A DNA stretch of 64,000 nucleotides. Origin: Fistulifera solaris. Its lineage: Eukaryota > Bacillariophyta > Bacillariophyceae > Naviculales > Stauroneidaceae. The stretch covers positions 1,054,001 to 1,118,000 of the forward strand of contig AP026123.1 of NCBI GenBank assembly GCA_030295235.1. Direction: 5' to 3'. The position numbers and the translations under genes were made by a program. A model generated the notes under the pieces. It ran no database searches, was not told the origin of the DNA, and worked only from the letters and a program-made list of their open reading frames with translations. Shown piece by piece: positions 56,922 through 64,000 of the stretch. Each line of letters opens with the position of its first letter. Positions within the stretch are counted from its first letter, which is position 1.

Positions 56922-58454
56922 TGTTATATCTGTGGCGCGTTTGCATTAGGCACTATGAATAGATAACTATTCATAATGATACATTCTGATTTGATGTTCT
57001 TATTTTTGGCGCCATTGAAAACATTCATAGATGGTTATATTGAGTCTTGTTGAAATAGAGATTGCTCGAACTACCAGGTAGATAAATCGGAGTATTTGGA
57101 CCAGAATCTGCCTGTCGTATTATTGCTTGTTGTTGATGTTAAGGACGTATATACGTCCTTAGTTGATGTAAGACCGCAAAAATTGATTTTTGGTTGTTTT
57201 AGTTGGTCTCTAGTAAACTTAACACACGTCTTACTCTTTAAGTCTAATGGCTCCACTGCTCCCGGATAGAAGGGGCTCCCTAGCTAGGGAGTCCGGAGTT
57301 CGTCAAACCATCACCTAGCACCTAGCCGTATTTTTTCCAGCCATCACAATCACGCGTCCAGATCGAGGGTCAAATAGGTCAACGTCAAATTGCATGTCAT
57401 CGGCAAACAAGTCAGTCATCAGCCGTCAGTCAATCGTCATTCAGCATTTCCGCTTTCATGCCGCTTTTTTTGTTTTTGTTTTGGTTTCTTGTGTTCGCGA
57501 ACCGCGAACTCGTAGGTTCTAGGTTCTAGGTCTCTAGTCTCTAGACTCTAGAGGGTCTAGCTAGTATAGTTCGACACACTCTAAAATACTCCGTAACAAA
57601 TACTCGAGTAACGAATATCGATATTTGTGTTATAATAGCGTATTATATTAGGACCATTTTCGGCAATATCGAAATTTATCGATATTCGTACGCCTGACAG
57701 ACGGATTTGAGGCTTTTTACGGTAAAATTAATGTAATTTGCGGACGAAAACATACGGTTGCGAGTATTAATATCGGTTATTATATCGTATTATACGATAT
57801 TGATATTCGTTAGAATATCGATATTATTTGTCGAACTATACTAGCTAGTAGCTAGTGTCTAGTCTACTGTACAGCCTAACTGTACACAACTACACAACAC
57901 ACAACTACCAGTACTACTACTTCAACTTTCAGCCCAGAGAAGATTGAAGGTGACCAGTGACCACAGTCAATCGACATTCGGCACTCGGCACTCTAGGTTT
58001 TCGAGTAGAGTTGTACGTCATAGTCATAGTCACGGGTCACGGTCATGCGTCATGCGTCATGCATCATCAACATCCTCTCGGAATTCAGAAACAGAAACCG
58101 AATCTTGAATCAGTCTTACACTAAAACGCAGTGTGTCTGAATTCTGAATAAAATTGGGGTAGACTGCGACAAATTGAGTGGAGTATTAACATTCTAACGG
58201 AAATTTATGCATGTGGCAACATAATTGTTCATCGTGTGTGTCGTGTTTTGAAAGTCAATTGGGAATTTTTACACAATATTGGCAGGTTTGCTGCCTAACG
58301 GTTCGAATTATTGGCGTATCGATGATTCGTGCACATTTTGCTGTTCAACACAATCTTCTCGTTTGCAATCGTTTGCTCACAATTCACAATTTTTCGATCA
58401 GATACGAAGAAGGTCTATCACCGCAACTTTCTCATTCCATTGAAAGAATCGGAG
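56922..58454. other. Intergenic between the repeat genes, with a short inverted-repeat element
   Basis: About 1.5 kb. It has a 290-bp element at 57558-57847, CTAG-rich and GTCA-rich stretches, and an ATGCGTCATGCGTCATGC stretch at about 58042-58062. I see no gene. Confidence 0.5.
57558..57847. mobile_element. 290-bp MITE-like element with 19-bp inverted ends
   Basis: Ends read TAGCTAGTATAGTTCGACA on the left and the exact complement on the right. The inside is AT-rich with repeated ATCGATATT motifs and has no coding capacity. The flanks are CTAG-rich, so the size of any target duplication is unclear. It lies between the two silaffin-like genes. Confidence 0.65.
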
Positions 58455-58535
58455 GTAGGTAATCGAATCAGTGCTAAATGTTCATGGGATATCTTTCCTA
58501 ACAATGCAATGTCCTCTTTTCTACTTATATGAAAG
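58455..58535 (+). other. 5'UTR intron ending directly at the ATG (second silaffin-like gene)
   Basis: A GTAGGT donor at 58455 and an acceptor ATGAAAG right before ATG 58536, mirroring the first gene. Confidence 0.6.
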
Positions 58536-60012
58536 ATGAAATACATTGCTACAAAAACTGCTGTTGGGTCGCTTGTGCTGCTGGCTATCATTGGTGGATC
58601 TATCCGCGCAAGTAACAGGTTCAGTTTGTCTTCACCACAAAAAAGTAAGCGATAAGTCAGGTCGTACACTTAGCCGCCTTGGAAGTCGCTTTCACAATCG
58701 TCATCACGGACACCACGATGAAGAGCCGGAGGTTAGTTCGGGCAAGGGCAAGAAGAGCGGAAAGGCCGGAAAGGGAAAGCGCAGTCTTGAGGAAGAGGAC
58801 CGCGATCTAGGCCGCCTGAAGGACTTTATGCACCGCGACCATGGTGACCACGGCGATCACGGACACCACGACGAAGAGCCGGAGGTCAGTTCGGGCAAGG
58901 GCAAGAAGAGCGGAAAGGCCGGAAAGGGAAAGCGCAGTCTTGAGGAAGAGGACCGCGATCTAGGCCGTCTCAAGGACTTTATGCACCGCGACCATGGTGA
59001 CCACGGCGATCACGGACACCACGACGAAGAGCCGGAGGTCAGCTCGGGCAAGGGCAAGAAGAGCGGAAAGGCCGGAAAGGGAAAGCGCAGTCTTGAGGAA
59101 GAGGACCGCGATCTAGGCCGTCTGAAGGACTTTATGCACAGCGACCATGGTGACCACGGCGATCACGGACACCACGACGAAGAGCCGGAGGTCAGTTCGG
59201 GCAAGGGCAAGAAGAGCGGAAAGGCCGGAAAGGGAAAGCGCAGTCTTGAGGAAGAGGACCGCGATCTAGGCCGTCTCAAGGACTTTATGCACCGCGACCA
59301 TGGTGACCACGGCGATCACGGACACCACGACGAAGAGCCGGAGGTCAGCTCGGGCAAGGGCAAGAAGAGCGGAAAGGCCGGAAAGGGAAAGCGCAGTCTT
59401 GAGGAAGAGGACCGCGATCTAGGCCGTCTGAAGGACTTTATGCACCGCGACCATGGTGACCACGGCGATCACGGACACCACGACGAAGAGCCGGAGGTCA
59501 GTTCGGGCAAGGGCAAGAAGAGCGGAAAGGCCGGAAAGGGAAAGCGCAGTCTTGAGGAAGAGGACCGCGATCTAGGCCGTCTCAAGGACTTTATGCACCG
59601 CGACCATGGTGACCACGGCGATCACGGACACCACGATGAGGAGCCGGAGGTCAGTTCGGGCAAGGGCAAGAAGAGCGGAAAGGCCGGAAAGGGAAAGCGC
59701 AGTCTTGAGGAAGAGGACCGCGATCTAGGCCGTCTGAAGGACTTTATGCACCGCGACCATGGTGACCACGGCGATCACGGACACCACGATGAGGAGCCGG
59801 AGGTTAGCTCGGGCAAGGGCAAGAAGAGCGGAAAGGCCGGAAAGGGAAAGCGCAGTCTTGAGGAAGAGGACCGCGATCTAGGCCGTCTGAAGGACTTTAT
59901 GCACCGCGACCATGGTGACCACGGCGATCACGGACACCACGACGAAGAGCCGGAGGTCAGTTCGGGCAAGGGCAAGAAGAGCGGAAAGGCTGGAAAGGGC
60001 AAAAGAGACTAA
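58536..60012 (+). CDS. Secreted lysine-cluster tandem repeat protein, silaffin-like (copy 2), one-base frame break near the start
   Basis: The signal peptide MKYIATKTAVGSLVLLAIIG parallels that of copy 1. The A6 run at 58639-58644 needs to be five for this to read on into KVSDKSGRTLSRLGS and the repeats. A first partial unit is followed by eight units of 51 residues (153 bp, starting DRDL at 58798, 58951, 59104, 59257, 59410, 59563, 59716 and 59869). Each has GRLKDFMHRDHGDHGDHGHH, DEEPEVSS, KGKKSGKAGKGKR and SLEEE. Lysines at positions 1, 4, 7 and 10 of the cluster are spaced KxxKxxKxxK, like the lysine clusters that target silaffins to silica. RSL and RDL recur at unit borders. A silica-associated, processed precursor is the best inference. 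Confidence 0.8.
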
Positions 60013-60628
60013 GATGACTAGACCAGCGACTTGCTAGAGTGACGATCACTTGCATAACAATGGCAGTGCGATTACGGTACCTTGTCCATCAGTTGAGATA
60101 CATCTCATCCCACAATAGTAATGATAATAAATGTTTTACGTGCTTCATTATACTGTGTGCTTCAAAATCCTGCTTTTTGATTAGTTAACACATGGCTTTC
60201 ACGGTTTTGGTGGAGGCACTGCAACACTTTTATTGCAACCTTCAATAAACCCCAATAGCGATTCCTCTTACTATTTGCACTCTATGATATGAATTGCCTT
60301 TCAAGTAATAAGAACCTGTTCTTTGTTTTGCCATTTACCGCAAGCACTTGGAGATGGAGCCACAAGCTATGCAAGAACAATAACGTAGTAAAATACTAGG
60401 TTCCTTTTAAAACCGGTACGATGACGGACAATACAGGGATGAGTACGAAATTAACCGTTCTGGCGATTGCGTCATTTTGTCGTGCTGAAAACAGTCGTTG
60501 AAAATATGAACTCAACAACATAAACAACCATGGGCTTCGGTCATTGAAATAGGAAAGCGAGTCCTTTCAGAAAGCTGATTATATCCATTCTTTCTCTGAG
60601 AACTGATTTTTGCTGACAATTGGAGATC
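60013..60628. other. Intergenic between repeat gene 2 and the glycosyltransferase gene
   Basis: About 615 bp with the 3'UTR of one gene and the promoter of the next. No repeat or gene is seen. Confidence 0.4.
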
Positions 60629-62278
60629 ATGGCACTCGCTTCGAAGCGCAACAATGCTTCAAGCATGGAGAGAATCGTAGGACTGTCTTTGCTGACATTG
60701 CTCGGTCTTTATTGCATGCTGACTGTCTTTGCGTATTACAAAGTATCACAATCGGACCATGGTTTACCTCTAGTGCAATCTACTATTGTAACTGCCGCTT
60801 CCGCAAACGAAGTGCCTTATCAACGGCAAATGGTTGCGGATACGGATAAAATTTCCAGCATCAGCGAACTGCAGAATGCTTTTCCGATATACGTCGGCAA
60901 GGACGTGGAAACGATCATTCATCCCGGAGTACAAGTATTGTCACCCACCGCCATCACAAAGTGGCCCGACGATCTCCCGAAAAATATGTCGGTACCGCAG
61001 TTTTTTGACGATTCTCATGGTCACTTGTACGGTGGGTCTATTCGCGAATTCTTGGGGAATAATGGCGAAAAACTCATCACACCGGAACAAGCCGCAAAGA
61101 TAGGCAGTAAAATTACTGTCAGAGGTAAAGAAGTGGAAACGATCTATTGTTCCGTGGCTTCATATCGTGATCCGGAATGCTCAGGGACTGTGGCGGATGT
61201 TTTTGAACGAGCGGAATACCCGGAACGAATTCGTGTTGCCATTTTGGACCAGCGAGCCGAAGGTGACCCAGTATGCGGCGCTGCCGATTGCGACGCCGAC
61301 CCGAATCAGACACTATGCAAGTATGCCCATCTGATCGAACACACGTCCTTGGACGCTCGTCTCTCGTGCGGTCCGGTATTTGCTCGTCATTTGGCTCACC
61401 GTCACTATCGAGGGGAATATTTCGCTATGCAGATCGACTCACATGTACGCTTCATTGAACACTGGGACAGCAAGATTGTCGGATTTTGGCATTCTGCGAA
61501 CAACGAAATGGCTGTTCTCACTACGTATCTCTCTGATATAAATGGCTCGATCGACCCGATTACACACGAATCCCTGCACAAAACTCGCCCCATCATGTGC
61601 GCATCCGATTACGAAGGCAATGGAGAATACAGACATTTGCGACACGGCCAACAGCCTGAAGGGATTCCTATGATCAAAGGAGAACCGACTTTAGAGCCTT
61701 TCTGGGCGGCTGGGTTTTCATTTTCTCGCGGTCATTTTGTCATCCAAGTCCCTTACGATATGTATTTGCCCATGGTATTTCAAGGCGAAGAGATCAGCAT
61801 CGGGCTGCGTGGATTTACTTACGGATACGATTATTACACCCCTGAGGAAGGTGTTTGCTTCCATATGTACGCCATCAAAGAAAATGAAGCGAAGAGGAAG
61901 AAAGTTCCTCTGTTCTGGGAAAATAGTTCAATGTACACCGGAGTCGGCATGAAAGCGATGCGTCGATTAAACACAATAATTGGGATGGAGAACTACCCAC
62001 GAGATCAATGGCAGACTGACGAAGAAGAGAAGTACGGTCTGGGAAAAGTACGGACCACGCAGAAATTCTTCGACGTGTTTGGCATTCATCCCGAGAAGCA
62101 CACGGTTGAGCAACACTTATGTCGATTTGTGGGCCAGCCAATGATGAAGGAATTGAAACCGCATTTACGTTCAGATCGCATGGGTATCGACTACAATTCT
62201 GTCACGTATCGCTACGTGGACACCGGTTCAGTCAACAACAAACACATTCCAGTAGGGGTGAAGAAGGCTGTGGCGTAG
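60629..62278 (+). CDS. GT60-family (Skp1 GlcNAc-transferase-like) glycosyltransferase with N-terminal membrane anchor
   Basis: The start chosen is ATG 60629 (MALASKRNNASSMERIVG); 549 residues. A membrane segment (VGLSLLTLLGLYCMLTVFAY) near residues 20-40 suggests a type II Golgi or ER protein. The catalytic domain has IYCSVASYRDPECSGTV, PERIRVAILDQ, CGPVFARHLAHRHYRGEYF and MQIDSHVRFIEHWD, which match the GlcNAc-transferase family of Dictyostelium Skp1 HyPro GlcNAc-T. Later come WAAGFSFSRGHF and FQGEEISIGLRGFTYG. The Dictyostelium enzyme is cytosolic; the anchor here suggests that this one works in the secretory pathway. The acceptor is unknown. It lies downstream of the silaffin-like genes, about 616 bp away. 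Confidence 0.82.
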   Translation: MALASKRNNASSMERIVGLSLLTLLGLYCMLTVFAYYKVSQSDHGLPLVQSTIVTAASANEVPYQRQMVADTDKISSISELQNAFPIYVGKDVETIIHPGVQVLSPTAITKWPDDLPKNMSVPQFFDDSHGHLYGGSIREFLGNNGEKLITPEQAAKIGSKITVRGKEVETIYCSVASYRDPECSGTVADVFERAEYPERIRVAILDQRAEGDPVCGAADCDADPNQTLCKYAHLIEHTSLDARLSCGPVFARHLAHRHYRGEYFAMQIDSHVRFIEHWDSKIVGFWHSANNEMAVLTTYLSDINGSIDPITHESLHKTRPIMCASDYEGNGEYRHLRHGQQPEGIPMIKGEPTLEPFWAAGFSFSRGHFVIQVPYDMYLPMVFQGEEISIGLRGFTYGYDYYTPEEGVCFHMYAIKENEAKRKKVPLFWENSSMYTGVGMKAMRRLNTIIGMENYPRDQWQTDEEEKYGLGKVRTTQKFFDVFGIHPEKHTVEQHLCRFVGQPMMKELKPHLRSDRMGIDYNSVTYRYVDTGSVNNKHIPVGVKKAVA

Positions 62279-62313
62279 CAACGGAGCTTTGTAAAAATAT
62301 AACCGTCTTAAAG

Positions 62314-63818
62314 TTAGTCGGCAGGTCGTAATGTTTTCCATATTCCTGTTTTGCTTTCATACCGCATCATGCCTAATGCAACTTGAACCCCCATAAAGGC
62401 CGCCAGAGCGTACCATATTTGTCCAAGGCTCACAGTTGCTCCATTGGCCGCATATAAAGTAATCATTCCAACACAAACAACATTCGCCGCCCACATTGCT
62501 GTCATGCTGAAGACCCAGTCCAGCCCTCCCATAAGGATTCCGTTTACGGGGTACGCAAGCCCTTTTAAGACCTGTGTCAATAACACGGCTGGGAAAACAG
62601 CCAGGGCTGCTTGCTGAACGGCAACGTTCGTGGTCAGGCCCTTGATAACGTTAGCACGTCCAAACCAAGTGAATAGAGATAATGTGGTGGCCACGACGCC
62701 TCCAAAGATTGTTGAAGAGTTGATCAAATGTCGTACGAGTTCTCGCTTCGGTTTCTTCTGGGAAATTTGACGAGCCATGAGCGTTTGAACAGCTACCGCC
62801 ACGGCTTCACATATCTGGGTGGTAGCAAAGCCCAACTGAAACGTAAGATTGTAAGCCGCGGCCGGTACCGTACCCAACAAGGCAGCCTGACGCGAGCAAA
62901 CGGAATAGGCCAAGACTTTCGCAACCGTACGGAACATAACGAGTCCACCGGCTCTCAAGTATTGTTGCAAAGACGTCTTGAGCTGTGCAAATTGTTTGAC
63001 AATGTTGATTGGTACTTTTCGATTGAGCGAAAGCATGAGCGGCACCAAGGCAATGTATTGAGCTAGCGCCGTCCCTGCTGCAGCCCCTGCCGCTCCCCAA
63101 CCAGCAACAAATATAAAGAACGGATCGAAAACAACATTGAGGAGCGTGAAGAGTAGGCTGTAAATCAGAGGCGTCCGTGTATCCCCCAACCCACGAAAGA
63201 TTCCATTGGTGACGAGCCAGAGTGTCGCGGCGGGTGTTCCCAAAGCCCGCACTTGTAAATACGAGACTGCCGAGAACCACATGGGGATGCTGGACCAACG
63301 CCCATACCTTGCGTGATGGCTCGAGCAAAGACGAAGAAAACTAACATTTGAATGATCCCGACACTCCCAGCCAGCAACAACGCACTGCTAACGGCCAAAG
63401 TTTGATCCTCATCTTCGGATGACGCCGCTACCAAGCTAATACTAGTGCGAAGTAAGGGATCGTTGTAAAGTTTGCTGACGGCATATTGCGCACTAACGGC
63501 GACCCCGGCTCCTCCCAAAACCGCTGGACTCAATCGGCCCAGATAAGCCGTGTCCACAATGGCCGCCAAGGGCTCTGCGGCAAGTTGCAGTAAAGCAGGT
63601 ACACCGATTTTGAGAAAATCTTTTGTCAATTCTTTCTTTTCTTGAGCAACGGAATCTGAATCGTCTTGAGCGGTTGCAGTCGGGGTGGCCAAGAGACGCC
63701 TGGACGACAAAGGCGTGTGCAAGCTCTTGTAACGGATCAGAGCCGTTCTTCTCAAGGAGGGCACATACGATTGCTGCAGCGATGGTAATAACAGAAAGAT
63801 CAAAGAAAAGAACAACAT
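62314..63818 (-). CDS. MATE-family efflux transporter, one-base frame break
   Basis: ATG 63818 begins MLFFSLIFLLLPSLQQSY, a signal- or plastid-like presequence. The MATE core includes KIGVPALLQLAAEPLAAIVD, TAYLGRLSPAVLGGAGVA and VRALGTPAATLWLVTNG, then GIFRGLGDTRTPLIYSLL, with about twelve expected membrane segments. The frame slips at the GG at 63292-63293 (plus strand); one more base joins MGVGP to IPMWFSAVSYLQ. MATE proteins export organic cations, phenolics or drugs using ion gradients; plant EDS5-type members sit in the chloroplast envelope. The substrate here is unknown. Confidence 0.83.
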
Positions 63819-64000
63819 TTTTGCTGCAACTAAATAATTTTGCTCGCTAATTGTATTCTATTATTGTCATTCATCTATTGCTTTCATTTATTTGTTTCAC
63901 ATCCGATCTTTCATTCCAATGCATTCATGACTGGACAAGCAGTCGTGCGGGCGTAGAACATACACTTGGGTGTATAGTAATTTTTGAACAAGCACCTTCG
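63819..64000. other. Window end, upstream of the MATE gene
   Basis: Contains a hairpin-like CATGACTG...CAGTCGTG motif at 63926-63947, similar to those elsewhere. No gene is seen. Confidence 0.4.

Overview
The window looks like nuclear DNA of a pennate diatom, most likely Phaeodactylum tricornutum or a very close relative; this is inferred from gene content, as no database was searched. The evidence is: compact intron-poor genes with short GT-AG introns (57-101 nt); many proteins with a hydrophobic signal followed by an aromatic or similar residue, as in diatom plastid bipartite presequences; a fused sulfate-assimilation enzyme; and two secreted, lysine-rich repeat proteins that resemble silica-associated silaffins.

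Layout. 0-8.6 kb: 3' part of a fused APS kinase/ATP sulfurylase/pyrophosphatase, a bilin reductase, a fatty-acid desaturase, a RING protein, an unknown membrane protein and a DUF938-type methyltransferase. 8.6-9.5 kb: a 972-bp terminal-inverted-repeat element. 10.3-15.6 kb: a myosin heavy chain with IQ motifs, coiled coil and a PH-like tail. 15.7-28.5 kb: two unknown proteins, a FAS1 protein, a leucyl aminopeptidase, a small RRM protein, a PPP-family phosphatase, ribosomal protein eL38 and a ketopantoate-reductase-like protein. 30.5-33.7 kb: phytoene synthase, an FKBP and a PC4/Sub1 coactivator. 33.9-36.8 kb: satellite-like DNA with a 219-bp tandem array and palindromic CCAGAAATTCTGG repeats. 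37-44.4 kb: ALG8 glucosyltransferase and a large PHD/ePHD protein with AT-hooks. 44.4-50.2 kb: gene-poor, with two copies of a ~620-bp repeat in inverted orientation and a decayed duplicate piece of the PHD gene. 50.2-55 kb: a cyclic-nucleotide-type K+ channel with ankyrin repeats, a probable thylakoid-lumen protein and a PAM68-like photosystem assembly factor. 55.8-60 kb: the two silaffin-like repeat genes. 60.6-63.8 kb: a GT60-like glycosyltransferase with a membrane anchor and a MATE transporter.

How the genes relate. There are no operons. Several products are probably plastid proteins (bilin reductase, phytoene synthase, PAM68-like, aminopeptidase, FAS1, lumen protein). The most novel locus is the pair of secreted lysine/histidine/acidic repeat proteins. 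They share a signal-peptide type, repeat grammar, RXL-type putative processing sites and a 5'UTR intron that ends directly at the ATG, and a probable secretory-pathway glycosyltransferase follows.

Caution. About a dozen otherwise well-conserved genes are split by single-base length changes, nearly all in short homopolymer runs. This looks like residual sequencing or assembly error rather than real gene decay, and gene spans below are given across those points.
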